Positions 54,741 through 63,627 of a stretch of 64,000 nucleotides of DNA are shown here, one piece after another. The notes below the pieces were generated by a model, which ran no database searches, was not told the DNA's origin, and saw only the letters and a program-made list of their open reading frames with translations. Position 1 is the first letter of the stretch, and each line of letters starts with the position of its first letter. The DNA lies in NCBI RefSeq assembly GCF_010548305.1, contig NZ_JAAGLV010000024.1, forward strand, positions 62,001 to 126,000. The letters are read 5' to 3'. The DNA is from Streptomyces sp. SID13031. Its GTDB lineage: Bacteria > Actinomycetota > Actinomycetes > Propionibacteriales > Kribbellaceae. A program made the translations under genes and the position numbers.

Positions 54741-54786
54741 TCAGCCCCCGGGGTTTCGGTACCCCGGGGGCTGACCCCCGGGGTAC
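54741..54786. repeat. Three-segment palindrome with alternative pairing
   Basis: Segment A (54741-54754, TCAGCCCCCGGGGT) is perfectly complementary to segment B (54761-54774, ACCCCGGGGGCTGA) across a 6-nt loop. The core of B, starting at 54759 (GTACCCCGGGGG), is also perfectly complementary to segment C (54775-54786, CCCCCGGGGTAC) across 4 nt. The two stems are mutually exclusive. Lying between the large LuxR gene and the epoxide hydrolases, the element could be a terminator or an attenuator-like switch on the minus-strand transcript. Confidence 0.65.
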
Positions 54787-54799
54787 CGGCCGCGCGTTT

Positions 54800-57607
54800 T
54801 CAGGCCGGCGGGGCCGGGCGATCGGGCCGGGCGAGGGTGGCCGTCAGCTGCCGGCGGGACCGGATCCCGAGCTTGCCGAAGACGTTGCCCAGATGCCACT
54901 CGACCGTTCGCGGGCTCACGAAGAGCCGGGCCCCGATCTCCGGGTTGGACAGCCCGTCGCGGGCCAGCTCCGCGATCTGCCGCTCTTGTGCGGTCAGCTC
55001 GTCCTGGGCTTCGACCGTCCGCTTGCGTACCTTCTCACCGATCGCCTGGAGCTCGGTCCGGGCGCGTTCGGCGAACGCCTCCATCCCCATCCCGGCCAGC
55101 ATTTCGTACGCCGTGCGGAGCTGCTCGCGTCCCTGAGCCTGGTGGTTCTGCTGGCACAGCCATTCACCGTAGAGCAGGTGGGCGCGGGCGAGATCCGGGC
55201 GCAGCGGGGTGCGGCCCAATCGCTCGATCGCCTCGCGATACAGCGCGGCAGCGGTCGACCCGTCGCTCAGTATCGCCCGGGCGCGCGCCTCGATCCCGAG
55301 CGCGGCATCGGTTCCGCAGGGTTGCGTCGTCTTCGCCAGCCGGTCGAGGGTCTCCTGAGCGAGCTCGGGGTCACCGGCGCGCGCCGCGGCTTCGACGAGT
55401 TCGGGGAGCACCCACATGAACGTGATCGGGTTCATGATCTCCGAGGCGGCCTGCCGGGCGGCAGTGACTGCCTCGTCGTAGCGAGCCAGTCCGTTGAACA
55501 GCACGGCGGCGGCCCAGTTCGCCGAGACCGTCGCCATCCCCTGCCCACTCACCGCGGCCAGCTCGATCGCGCCGGCGATCAGCGGCGAGGTGTCGTCTTC
55601 TCTTCCCTGCAACGCTCGCAGCCTCAGTAGGGTGTACGGCGCGATGGGGCTGCCGATCGCCGCGGCGACGCTGTCGAGCTCCGAGATGAGCGAGGCCGTG
55701 CCCGCGAAGTCGCCCATCAACGGGAGTGCGATGCCGAGCTGGGACAGATAGAGCGGCAACTGCGCCAAGGCGCCCGATTCACGGACGAGCTCGACCTGCC
55801 GGATCGAGATCGCGTGGAGGCAGTCGAAGTCGAACACCATGGTGCTCGCGGTCGTTGCCATCCAGCCCCAGCGCAGCACGTCGCCGACCGGTATCCGGGT
55901 GAGTACTTCGGCGGCCTGCCGCAAGGTCGTGGCCGCCGCGGCGTGCCCGCCCGTGGTCACCCGGGCAAGGCCGTCGAGCAACACCTCGAGAGGACGGGGT
56001 TCACCCGGTGACGCGGGAAGTGCCTGGACCGCGCGACAGACCTCCAGGCGCGTCTCCACTCCGGAGACTTCTCCGGCCATCCCGGTCGAGCCCCATGCCA
56101 TCAGGTAGGTCTCGCGGGCAAGGTCCAGGTCGAACGGCTCGAGCCGCCGCGCGGCCTTCAGCAGCAGCGGTGGCGCTGCGCTGCCAAGACCTGAGGCGAA
56201 GGCGACATGGCCGCGGAGCAGGTCGCCACGAGCGCTCTGGAACTCGTCGAGGTCCGCGGTCTCCGCGCTGGCCAACAGCCCGAGAGCCGCGTCGAAGTCC
56301 CCGGCCTGGAAGGTAGCCTCGGCAGCGGCGAGCGCTCTGTCGGCCCGCCGGTCCTTCTCTGCGGTCAGGGCGAGCGCACGGCGAAGGAAAGCCGCGCTGG
56401 CGGCAAGCCCACCGCGGGCCTGCGCTCGTCCGGCCGAACGCTCGAGCTCCTGCGCGACCTCCTCATCGGGGCCTGCCGCCGCAGCAGCCAGGTGCCACGC
56501 GCGACGATCCGGGTCGGTCTCCCGATCTGTCACCTCCGCCAACGCGAGGTGGACGGCTCGGCGCTCCTCCGGCGCCGCTGATCCGTACACAGCCGAGCGC
56601 ACCAGCGGATGCCGGAAGGTGACCTGCTCGCCGATGGCCAGCAGCCCCTGCATTTCTTCGCCTCCCGCGGCGGCCGGCCCGAGACCGATACGCCCGGCCG
56701 CGCGCCACAGCAGCAGCGAGTCGCCGATCGGCTCGGCCGCCGCGACCAGCAGCAGCCGGCGGGAGTCTTCCGCGAGCGCCTCGAGTCGGCGAACGAAGCT
56801 CTCCTCGATCCGTCCGGTCAGTGCCCGAGGCTCGATCTGGAGCTCGGTCTGCGGCTCGGCCTGGGCCGCCAACAGGCCGAAGCCGCCCGCCAGCTGCGTC
56901 GCCGTCAGTCCTCGCGGCAGCTCGAGCAAGGCCAGCGGATTCCCCCGGGTCTCGGCGACGATCCGGTCCCGGACCTGCTCGTCGAGCCTGAATGGCACAG
57001 CCGACCTCAGCAGTGCGCGAGCGTCGTCGCTCGGCAGGCCGGTCACCTCCAGCGCCGGGATGGGCTGCAGGTGTGCACCCGGGTCGCGTGCAGCGAACAC
57101 GAGCCCCACTTGCTCCGCCAGCAAACGCCGGGCCACGAAGGCGAGAGTCTGCGCCGACGCCTGGTCCAGCCATTGCGCGTCATCGACGACGCACAGCAGC
57201 GGACGCTGCTCCGAGGCTGCGGACAGCAGACTGAGAACGGCCAGGCCCACCAGGAAGCGATCCGGTGGAGGTCCAGCGCTCAGGCCGAACACGATCCGCA
57301 GCGCATCCCGCTGTGGGGTGGGGATCGTGTCCAGCCTGTCGAGTAGCGGCGCGCACAGCTGATGGAGGCTGGCGTAGGCCAGCTCCATCTCCGATTCCAC
57401 TCCCGCTGCCTGCACGATGGCCAGGTCGGACGCGGACGCGGACAGGTACTGCAACAGCGCTGTCTTCCCGATCCCCGCCTCGCCCCGCAGTACCAGCGAG
57501 CGGCTCTCGCCGCCGCGGATGGCCGAGATCACGCCGTCCAGGAACCCACACTCCCGGTTCCGGCCGAGCAGACCACGAGCTGAAGCGAATCCGGCAGAAC
57601 CTTCCAT
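54800..57607 (-). CDS. Large LuxR-family ATPase regulator (LAL type) 1
   Basis: Regulator of about 935 aa. An N-terminal AAA/STAND ATPase has Walker A LVLRGEAGIGKTALLQYL near residue 38 and Walker B LLCVVDDAQWLDQASA near 140. A long helical TPR-like middle follows. The C-terminal LuxR HTH reads LTAQERQIAELARDGLSNPE, then IGARLFVSPRTVEWHL. I chose ATG 57607, which follows GGGGAGG; the frame stays open to GTG 57676. Such LAL proteins are often pathway-specific activators. It probably acts on the adjacent hydrolases (inference) and is a paralog of the next gene. Confidence 0.92.
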   Translation of the reverse strand: MEGSAGFASARGLLGRNRECGFLDGVISAIRGGESRSLVLRGEAGIGKTALLQYLSASASDLAIVQAAGVESEMELAYASLHQLCAPLLDRLDTIPTPQRDALRIVFGLSAGPPPDRFLVGLAVLSLLSAASEQRPLLCVVDDAQWLDQASAQTLAFVARRLLAEQVGLVFAARDPGAHLQPIPALEVTGLPSDDARALLRSAVPFRLDEQVRDRIVAETRGNPLALLELPRGLTATQLAGGFGLLAAQAEPQTELQIEPRALTGRIEESFVRRLEALAEDSRRLLLVAAAEPIGDSLLLWRAAGRIGLGPAAAGGEEMQGLLAIGEQVTFRHPLVRSAVYGSAAPEERRAVHLALAEVTDRETDPDRRAWHLAAAAAGPDEEVAQELERSAGRAQARGGLAASAAFLRRALALTAEKDRRADRALAAAEATFQAGDFDAALGLLASAETADLDEFQSARGDLLRGHVAFASGLGSAAPPLLLKAARRLEPFDLDLARETYLMAWGSTGMAGEVSGVETRLEVCRAVQALPASPGEPRPLEVLLDGLARVTTGGHAAAATTLRQAAEVLTRIPVGDVLRWGWMATTASTMVFDFDCLHAISIRQVELVRESGALAQLPLYLSQLGIALPLMGDFAGTASLISELDSVAAAIGSPIAPYTLLRLRALQGREDDTSPLIAGAIELAAVSGQGMATVSANWAAAVLFNGLARYDEAVTAARQAASEIMNPITFMWVLPELVEAAARAGDPELAQETLDRLAKTTQPCGTDAALGIEARARAILSDGSTAAALYREAIERLGRTPLRPDLARAHLLYGEWLCQQNHQAQGREQLRTAYEMLAGMGMEAFAERARTELQAIGEKVRKRTVEAQDELTAQERQIAELARDGLSNPEIGARLFVSPRTVEWHLGNVFGKLGIRSRRQLTATLARPDRPAPPA

Positions 57608-57750
57608 CGCCGATGACCTCCCCGGTGACCGCGCGGACCTCAGCCATCCAAGACCGGACAGATGGCCGGGTGCCACGTCGAAGGCCGCTCCCTGGGTCGC
57701 GGCGTCGGCCCAGGCTACTGCGCTAGACCGGATGACTTCCAGTGGTCTGG

Positions 57751-57770
57751 CGATGACTCACCGGTCATCG
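57751..57770 (-). terminator. Hairpin downstream of LAL gene 2
   Basis: CGATGAC, 6-nt loop, GTCATCG lies directly after the stop of the second LAL gene on the minus strand. The stem is 7 bp. Confidence 0.4.
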
Positions 57771-57771
57771 G

Positions 57772-60642
57772 TCACCCGGCCGGCATACCCAGTTGGTCGA
57801 CGGACGGATGCCTTCTCAGCTGTCGGCGGGTGGTGACTCCGAGCTTGCTGAAGACCTTGCGGAGGTGCCACTCGACCGTGCGCCGGCTCAGGTAGAGAGC
57901 CGCTGCGATCTCCGGGTTGCTGAGGCCCTCGGCGGCCAGCCGCGCGATATGACCTTCTTGATCGGTCAGGTCCTGCTGGGTCTCGACCGTCCGCCGGCGG
58001 ACCGTCTCACCGGTCGCGGCCAGCTCACGACGTGCGCGCTCGGCGAACGCCTCGACACCCATCGCGCTGAACGACTCATGCGCTGTCCGCAGCTCGCATC
58101 GCGCATCGGCACGGCGATTTCGGCGACGCAACCATTCGCCGTAGAGCAGCCGCGCTCGCGCCAATTCGACCTGGATCCTGGTACGGCCGAGCCTGTCGAT
58201 CGCCTCCCGGTAGAGCTCCTCGGCGGAGTCGCCGTCGCGCAGCAGTGCACCCCTGGCCGCAGCGACTCCGAGCGCGTAGTCGGTGCCGCTTGCACGGGTC
58301 ATTTCCGACAGCAGGTCGAACGCGCCGGCGGCAACGTCGGCCTTGCCACTACGCACTCCAGCCTCGACCAACTCGGCGAGTGCCCATTTGGTCGGGCCCA
58401 GCTCCAGCGGTTCGGTGGCCGCCTCCTGTGCGGCGACCAAGGCGTCGTCGTACCGGCCGAGACCGTTGCAGAGGAGGGCACGGGCCGCGTTCATCATGGT
58501 GAGCCCGACTCCTTGTCCGCTGGCGGTCGCGTCGTTGATAGTCGCCTGGATCAGCTGCCCGGCCTGCGACTCGTGCCCTCGCATGGCCGCGAGCCACGAC
58601 GCGGGGATCGGGGTCAGCACGTTCTCACCACCCGTCACCTCCGCTATCCAGTTGCTCTCGGCAACCAAAGATCCGGCAGCGGCCAGGTTGCCGCTGTGGA
58701 TGTCGAAGATCGCGCGACTGGCCAGCGCGAGTGGAAGCAAGCTCAAAGCTCCTGCTTTGCGGACCACCTCCAGATGCCGCCGGCTCAGCACGTCCCAGTG
58801 CACGTCATCCCACAGGTCGACGGCCGCGACCGCCGCCACCCAGGCGCTCCTGAACGCCTCCTCGACGGTCAGGTCCTCACTGCCGAACGCCTGGATCGCC
58901 CGGTGTAGCGGGCCTGCCGATGCAACGTAGCCATCGGTGTACAGGATGGCCATCCCCTCGAGCAGCAGATCGGCCTTGCTCGGTGCCTCAGCTCTGGGCG
59001 CGGTACGAGCTGCCTGAGCCACTTGCCGCATACCGGGGCCCGGCCCAGGTGCCAGTCGTCCGGCGAACAGAGCCGCGGACAACGCATCAAGGTAGGTTCC
59101 GCGCGCGACCGCACCGTCCAGCGATTCGAATCTGCGAGCGGCCGCCAGCATCAGCGGCAGAGCCTGGTTGCCATGGATCGAGTTGTACGAGATCTGCGCC
59201 CGCAGGAGATCCACCCGCGCGAGTTCAGCCTCGGCCAATGGGCCCGACTGGGCGAAGGCCAAGAGTTTGTAGGCGTCTTCGAATGCCCCGGCGCCCGCCT
59301 TGGCCTGGGCAGCGGCGAGCGAGCGTTGCGCCCGCCGTATGGGGTCAGGCGTCAACGACGCGGCGGTCTCGTGGAAGGCAGCCGCCGCGGCAAGACCGCC
59401 CAGCGACACCGCCCGATCGGCTGAGCTTTCGAGTTCCGCCGCAACTGCTTCGTCCGGACCCAGCGCCGCACTCGCGCGGTGCCAGGCGTGGCGGTCAGGA
59501 CTGGCTTCGGCGTCTGTGGCATCAGCCAACGCCCGGTGCACTTGCCGCCGTTCCGCCGGCGTCGCGGACTGGTACATGGCCGACCGAACCAGCGGATGCC
59601 GGAAACGGACCCGGTCATGGAACTCGATCAGACCGGCTTCCTCAGCCGTCGCCGCCACGTCGGCCTCGATCCCCAGCTCCTCAGCGGCCCGCCACAGCAG
59701 CGGGATGTCGCCGACGGGTTCCGCGGCCGCGACCAGCAACAGCAGTCGTGTCTGCGGTGGCAGGCTCGCCAACTGCCGGATGAAGCCTTGCTCGAGCCGG
59801 TTGATCAACGGGCCTGTACTTCGCGCCGCCGCCGTACCGAACGCCAACTCGGCCGCGGTGAGCACCCGAGGGAGCTCGAGCAGAGCCAGCGGGTTGCCGT
59901 TGGATTCGGCGAGGATGCGATCTCGTACCCGGGGGTCGAGTGTGCCGGGGACCGCCGACTCGAGCAGCGCGGCCGCGTCCTCGGTCCCCAGCCCACGCAA
60001 CTGAAGCTCGGGAAGGCCGGCCAGCTTGGGCTCCTGATCGGTCTCTCGTACTGCGAAGACCAGTCCCAGCGGCTCTGCATCGAGCCGGCGAGCCACGAAC
60101 TCCAACGCCTGCGCAGACGCCTGGTCCAGCCACTGCGCGTCGTCGATGACGCAGATCAACGGCTGCTCCTCGGCGACACCGGCGAGCAGCGTCAGCGCCG
60201 CCAGCCCGACGAGGAAGCGGTCCGGTGCGCCGCCGCCCTGCAGCCCGAACACGGTTCTGAGTGCGTCTCGTTGCGGCAGCGGGAGGCTGTCGAGCCGGTC
60301 GAGGTACGGGCCGCAGAGCTGGTGCAGTCCGGCATACGGGAGTTCGAGTTCGGACTCGACACCCGCCGCCCGGCCGAGCTGGCATCGGCCCGCGCCCTCG
60401 ACGAGAAAGTCGAGCAGGGCGGTCTTTCCGATGCCCGCCTCACCGCGGAGTACCAGGACCTGGCTCCGGTTGGCCTGCACTGCAGCCACCAGACCGGCCA
60501 GGGTCTTGCATTCGTTCTGCCGTCCCCGCAGGGCAGCCCAGAAGACTGCAGGCGAGGTGGACGGCCTCGCGGAAGGCACGGAGCCGAGGACCGCCACTCG
60601 CCCCAGGAACGCCGTCGTTTCGTCGTGATCAGGCATTGCCAT
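57772..60642 (-). CDS. Large LuxR-family ATPase regulator (LAL type) 2
   Basis: Regulator of about 956 aa, paralogous to the preceding one. Walker A is LVLRGEAGIGKTALLDFLVE near residue 75, and Walker B is LICVIDDAQWLDQASAQALE near 175. Parallel motifs AAGVESELELPYAGLHQLCG and LFAVRETD-like segments follow. The C-terminal HTH reads LTDQEGHIARLAAEGLSNPE, then IAAALYLSRRTVEWHLRK. ATG 60642 with GAGAGG upstream is favoured over GTG 60645. The two genes lie head to tail, separated by 164 bp, and probably arose by duplication. Confidence 0.92.
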   Translation of the reverse strand: MAMPDHDETTAFLGRVAVLGSVPSARPSTSPAVFWAALRGRQNECKTLAGLVAAVQANRSQVLVLRGEAGIGKTALLDFLVEGAGRCQLGRAAGVESELELPYAGLHQLCGPYLDRLDSLPLPQRDALRTVFGLQGGGAPDRFLVGLAALTLLAGVAEEQPLICVIDDAQWLDQASAQALEFVARRLDAEPLGLVFAVRETDQEPKLAGLPELQLRGLGTEDAAALLESAVPGTLDPRVRDRILAESNGNPLALLELPRVLTAAELAFGTAAARSTGPLINRLEQGFIRQLASLPPQTRLLLLVAAAEPVGDIPLLWRAAEELGIEADVAATAEEAGLIEFHDRVRFRHPLVRSAMYQSATPAERRQVHRALADATDAEASPDRHAWHRASAALGPDEAVAAELESSADRAVSLGGLAAAAAFHETAASLTPDPIRRAQRSLAAAQAKAGAGAFEDAYKLLAFAQSGPLAEAELARVDLLRAQISYNSIHGNQALPLMLAAARRFESLDGAVARGTYLDALSAALFAGRLAPGPGPGMRQVAQAARTAPRAEAPSKADLLLEGMAILYTDGYVASAGPLHRAIQAFGSEDLTVEEAFRSAWVAAVAAVDLWDDVHWDVLSRRHLEVVRKAGALSLLPLALASRAIFDIHSGNLAAAGSLVAESNWIAEVTGGENVLTPIPASWLAAMRGHESQAGQLIQATINDATASGQGVGLTMMNAARALLCNGLGRYDDALVAAQEAATEPLELGPTKWALAELVEAGVRSGKADVAAGAFDLLSEMTRASGTDYALGVAAARGALLRDGDSAEELYREAIDRLGRTRIQVELARARLLYGEWLRRRNRRADARCELRTAHESFSAMGVEAFAERARRELAATGETVRRRTVETQQDLTDQEGHIARLAAEGLSNPEIAAALYLSRRTVEWHLRKVFSKLGVTTRRQLRRHPSVDQLGMPAG

Positions 60643-60783
60643 CACTGACCTCTCGAAGGGCCTTCAGGCACTACGCGCGGAAGGCATACGTCCATGCTCT
60701 TCAGGCAGCACGTACTCCGCGTCCGTCACCTGACGCTGTCGATGACGTAATTCGCGCCAGTCGGCGACGGGGTGTGACGGCTC

Positions 60784-61767
60784 TCAGGACGGCATTCCGT
60801 AGTAGGCGGTGACCGCGGCGGCGCGGTCGCGCAGAGAGGTGCGCAACCACTGCGGGCCCAGGGCTTCCGCGTTCGTGGAGAGCTGCCACAGTGCCCATTC
60901 GGCGTGTCTCGGATCTTGGAAAGTCAGCTCCAGCCGCAGCCAGCCGCCCGCCTCGATTTCCTCGGCTTCTTCGGCGAGAACAGCCAGTGCGGTGCCCACC
61001 AGGTCCTCCCGCCGGGCCGGGTTCACCCGTACCAGCACGGTGACCTGGTCGGAGCCGGCCCGGAATTGCGTGCTGCGTTCCTGCCAGGCCCGATCCAGAT
61101 CGACCAGGTCTGGTCGCTGTGCGGGCTCGGCGAGTACCTCGGCGGCCAACACCCGGGACAGCCGGTACGTGCGATCCGCGCCAGATTTCGTGGCCAGCAG
61201 GTAACCCTGGTCTCGTACCGTGACCAAACCGATCGGGTCCACCGTGCGCCACTCCGGGGTCTGGTTCACCGCCGCGTAGCGGATGCGCAGCCGGTGTCCG
61301 GCGAACACCGCGCGACGGACCTGAGCCACCACGGCGTCCGGCACCTCCTCAACGACCAGCCGGCGCGAGAGGAGATCGGTCTCCGGGTCGATCAGCAAGC
61401 GCTGGGCCGCGCCGGTCGCGGTGGCCCGATAGCTTTCAGGAAGCGCGTCGACCACCTTGCGCATGGCCGAAGCGAGCGCCGAGCCGAGGCCGAACGCCTG
61501 CGCGCCGCGCCGTGATCCGGCGACCAGCAGGGCGAGCGCCTCGTCGTGATTCAGTCCGGTGAGCTCGGTCTGGAAACCGGGCAGCAAGGCAAACCCGCCG
61601 TGCCGGCCGCGCTCGGCGTAGACCGGGACGCCTGCTGCGGACAGCGCCTCGATGTCGCGCAGCACGGTCCGGGTGGAGACCTCCAGCTCGCGGGCCAGCC
61701 TGCCCGCGGACAACCGACCGTGCTGGCGCAGCAGCAGCACCAGCGATACCAACCGGTCGGCGCGCAT
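60784..61767 (-). CDS. WYL-domain transcriptional regulator
   Basis: YafY/DeoR-like regulator of 327 aa. The N-terminal winged HTH reads LVSLVLLLRQHGRLSAGRLA, then RELEVSTRTVLRDIEALSAA. The WYL domain is at about 140-230 (RLRIRYAAVNQTPEWRTVDP, then GYLLATKSGADRTYRLSRV), followed by a WCX extension (GGWLRLELTFQDPRHAEWAL). WYL proteins bind nucleic acids or ligands and often repress their neighbours. A TAAAGT box ends 6 nt before ATG 61767, and a perfect 31-bp inverted repeat lies just upstream. Confidence 0.92.
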   Translation of the reverse strand: MRADRLVSLVLLLRQHGRLSAGRLARELEVSTRTVLRDIEALSAAGVPVYAERGRHGGFALLPGFQTELTGLNHDEALALLVAGSRRGAQAFGLGSALASAMRKVVDALPESYRATATGAAQRLLIDPETDLLSRRLVVEEVPDAVVAQVRRAVFAGHRLRIRYAAVNQTPEWRTVDPIGLVTVRDQGYLLATKSGADRTYRLSRVLAAEVLAEPAQRPDLVDLDRAWQERSTQFRAGSDQVTVLVRVNPARREDLVGTALAVLAEEAEEIEAGGWLRLELTFQDPRHAEWALWQLSTNAEALGPQWLRTSLRDRAAAVTAYYGMPS

Positions 61768-61773
61768 ACCGAA

Positions 61774-61779
61774 ACTTTA
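61774..61779 (-). promoter_or_regulatory. -10 box TAAAGT, leaderless WYL regulator gene
   Basis: On the minus strand TAAAGT ends 6 nt before ATG 61767. It abuts the palindromic operator, so binding there should affect this promoter. Confidence 0.5.
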
Positions 61780-61781
61780 CC

Positions 61782-61812
61782 GCGATACACGACAGAGGGT
61801 GTCGTGTATCGC
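61782..61812. promoter_or_regulatory. 31-bp operator between WYL regulator and ridA
   Basis: GCGATACACGACA (61782-61794) and TGTCGTGTATCGC (61800-61812) are perfect 13-bp inverted repeats with a 5-bp spacer. The site lies between the divergent WYL regulator and RidA genes. It is the strongest candidate for the regulator's own target. Confidence 0.8.
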
Positions 61813-61888
61813 TGGGAGGCTCATCAACACGACGTCAAGAAGACAGTGGTCACCGAGGCCGACGTCGGTGAAGCGAAATGGAGCTGAT

Positions 61889-62290
61889 GTGGCGATCGAG
61901 CGAACGGCGATCAACCCGTGGACGTGGTCGGAAGGGCTGGGATACAACCAGGGTGAAGTGGTCTCCGGGCAGACCCGGACCTTGTACTGCTCCGGGCAGA
62001 CCGCGATGAGCGGCGACGGCAAACCTCAGCACGCCGGTGACATGGCAGCGCAGCTGGCGCTGAGTCTCGACAACCTGGAGGCCGTTCTCGGTGAGGCCGG
62101 CATGTCCCTCGCGAACCTCGTCCGGCTCAGCGTCTACACCACCGACGTCGATCAGCTCTTCGGCCATTACGGCCTGCTGGCGTCGAGATTGGGCGCCGCC
62201 GGGGTAGCCCCGACCACCACCATGCTCGGCGTAACCCGACTGGCCATCCCCGACCCACTGGTCGAACTCGAAGGAACAGCCGTCGCCTGA
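61889..62290 (+). CDS. RidA-family protein
   Basis: Protein of 133 aa of the RidA/YjgF/TdcF fold, whose members deaminate reactive enamines and imines. Family motifs: YCSGQTAMSGDGKPQHAGDM, QLALSLDNLEAVLGEAGMSL and NLVRLSVYTTDVDQL near residue 71. The Arg in NLVRLSVY and the closing EGTAVA are in place. GTG 61889 follows GGAG at 6 nt. It is probably controlled by the divergent WYL regulator. Confidence 0.92.
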   Translation: MAIERTAINPWTWSEGLGYNQGEVVSGQTRTLYCSGQTAMSGDGKPQHAGDMAAQLALSLDNLEAVLGEAGMSLANLVRLSVYTTDVDQLFGHYGLLASRLGAAGVAPTTTMLGVTRLAIPDPLVELEGTAVA

Positions 62291-62300
62291 CCCCCACATC

Positions 62301-62343
62301 GGCCCGCTACTCGTACCGGCCGAACCGGCACGAGTAGCGGGCC
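62301..62343 (+). terminator. Strong hairpin after ridA
   Basis: GGCCCGCTACTCGT (62301-62314) pairs perfectly with ACGAGTAGCGGGCC (62330-62343), with an inner CCGG/CCGG stem. It starts 11 bp after the ridA stop and lies 27 bp before the next gene. Confidence 0.75.
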
Positions 62344-62356
62344 TGGACCAGCAAGC

Positions 62357-62362
62357 TAGGCT
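62357..62362 (+). promoter_or_regulatory. -10 box TAGGCT, leaderless rpiB-like gene
   Basis: TAGGCT ends 7 nt before ATG 62370, with no Shine-Dalgarno. Confidence 0.5.
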
Positions 62363-62369
62363 CGCGGGC

Positions 62370-62801
62370 ATGCGGATTTCCGTTTCCTCGGACATGGACC
62401 TGCCCGTGGCGCGCTCACTCGTCACGGAGCTACGCAGCCGTGGCCATGAAGTCACCACGTATGGCGCACTGGCCCCCGGCGACGATCCCCAATGGGCAGT
62501 CTGCACCGAGGCAGCGGCCCGCGACCTCGCCGCGGGGAACGCCGACCAGGCGGTCGTGTGCTGCTGGACCGGCACTGGCGCCTCCATCGCAGCGAACAAG
62601 GTGCCGGGAGTCCGCGCGGCCCTGTGCACAGACGCATACACGGCCGAGGGTGCCCGTCGCTGGAACGACGCCAACGCACTGGCCCTCAGCCTCCGCCTGA
62701 CCTCCGAACCACTACTCAACGAGATTCTCGACGCCTGGTTCGCCGCCGAACCGAGCAAGGACGAAGCAGACCGCCAGAACATCGCACGCGTCAGCCGCTA
62801 A
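62370..62801 (+). CDS. RpiB/LacA/LacB-family isomerase
   Basis: Protein of 143 aa of the RpiB fold, which interconverts ribose 5-phosphate and ribulose 5-phosphate or related sugar phosphates. The N-terminus MRISVSSDMDLPVARSLVTE lacks the usual DHAG spacing. VVCCWTGTGASIAANKVPGV near residue 66 carries the active-site Cys and the GTG-SIAANK motif, followed by RAALCTDAYTAEGARRWNDA. The family match is clear, but the substrate may differ from standard RpiB. Leaderless start likely. Confidence 0.85.
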   Translation: MRISVSSDMDLPVARSLVTELRSRGHEVTTYGALAPGDDPQWAVCTEAAARDLAAGNADQAVVCCWTGTGASIAANKVPGVRAALCTDAYTAEGARRWNDANALALSLRLTSEPLLNEILDAWFAAEPSKDEADRQNIARVSR

Positions 62802-62832
62802 GGCGCTCGCTACCGGCTTGCCCGGTTCTGTA

Positions 62833-63579
62833 CTAGGCGTTGGTGTTAGTGGGATCGGCGGGTGTTCGGAGCGCGGCGGCGGGGAGAGTTCCGTCAATGA
62901 TCTGGGCGGCGACGGCGCTGAGCTGTTGATGGTGGCGCCGGGCGTGGGCCCGCATCAGCGTGAAGGCTTCGTCGACGCTGATGCCGGTGCGTTCGGAGAA
63001 GACGCCTTTGGCTTGCTCGAGCATGATGCGGCTGTTCAGCGCGGACTGAAGTTGCTCGGCCAGCAGCTCGCCCCGTCGCACGGTGCGTTCCTGCAGTAGC
63101 CCGACGGTGGCGATGTCACACAGTGCTTGACCGAGGTCGACGTCGGCGCGGCTGAGGGTCACGCGGTCAACGCAGAAGAGGTTCAGCACCCCGATCACGT
63201 CACCACGGAGCCGGAGCGGGATCGCGTGGGTGGAGCGGTAGCCCGCGGCAATGGTCGCTGCGCGGAACCTCGGCCAGCGTTCCTCGACTTCGGACAGGTC
63301 GATGTTCACCATCTGCTCACCGGTGGAGTAACAGTCCAGGCAGGGACCTTCGTCGTTCTGCAGGACGAACAGCTCCAGGAGTGCGGCCTCCTCGGTGGTG
63401 GAGGCCATCACATGCAGCACGCTGCGCTGGTCGGCCAGGATCAGCCCGGCGGCGTCAGCCTGCAGCAGTTCCACACTGCACTCGCACAGCGTGTGGAGGA
63501 GGTCGATGACGTCGAAGTCGTCGACAAGAGTGTCCGCGAGTTCGACGAACACCTGCGCGAGGCGCTGCTCCCTGCTCAT
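62833..63579 (-). CDS. GAF-ANTAR domain protein
   Basis: Protein of about 248 aa. A GAF domain covers residues 10-165 (VFVELADTLVDDFDVIDLLH, LQNDEGPCLDCYSTGEQMVN, HAIPLRLRGDVIGVLNLF). A C-terminal ANTAR domain at about 175-235 follows (SRIMLEQAKGVFSERTGISV, then DEAFTLMRAHARRHHQQLS). ANTAR domains bind RNA hairpins and act as antiterminators. ATG 63579 follows GGAAGG; GTG 63618 would add 13 residues. It lies 48 bp after a second, similar gene. Confidence 0.88.
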   Translation of the reverse strand: MSREQRLAQVFVELADTLVDDFDVIDLLHTLCECSVELLQADAAGLILADQRSVLHVMASTTEEAALLELFVLQNDEGPCLDCYSTGEQMVNIDLSEVEERWPRFRAATIAAGYRSTHAIPLRLRGDVIGVLNLFCVDRVTLSRADVDLGQALCDIATVGLLQERTVRRGELLAEQLQSALNSRIMLEQAKGVFSERTGISVDEAFTLMRAHARRHHQQLSAVAAQIIDGTLPAAALRTPADPTNTNA

Positions 63580-63627
63580 TTGATGCCGCCTTCCCGGACC
63601 AGAAGCTGCCGCGTCCACATACAGGTC

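Noticed and set aside
54741-54786. Ends of an insertion sequence
   Set aside because: There is no transposase, no target-site duplication and no matching distant copy in the window.
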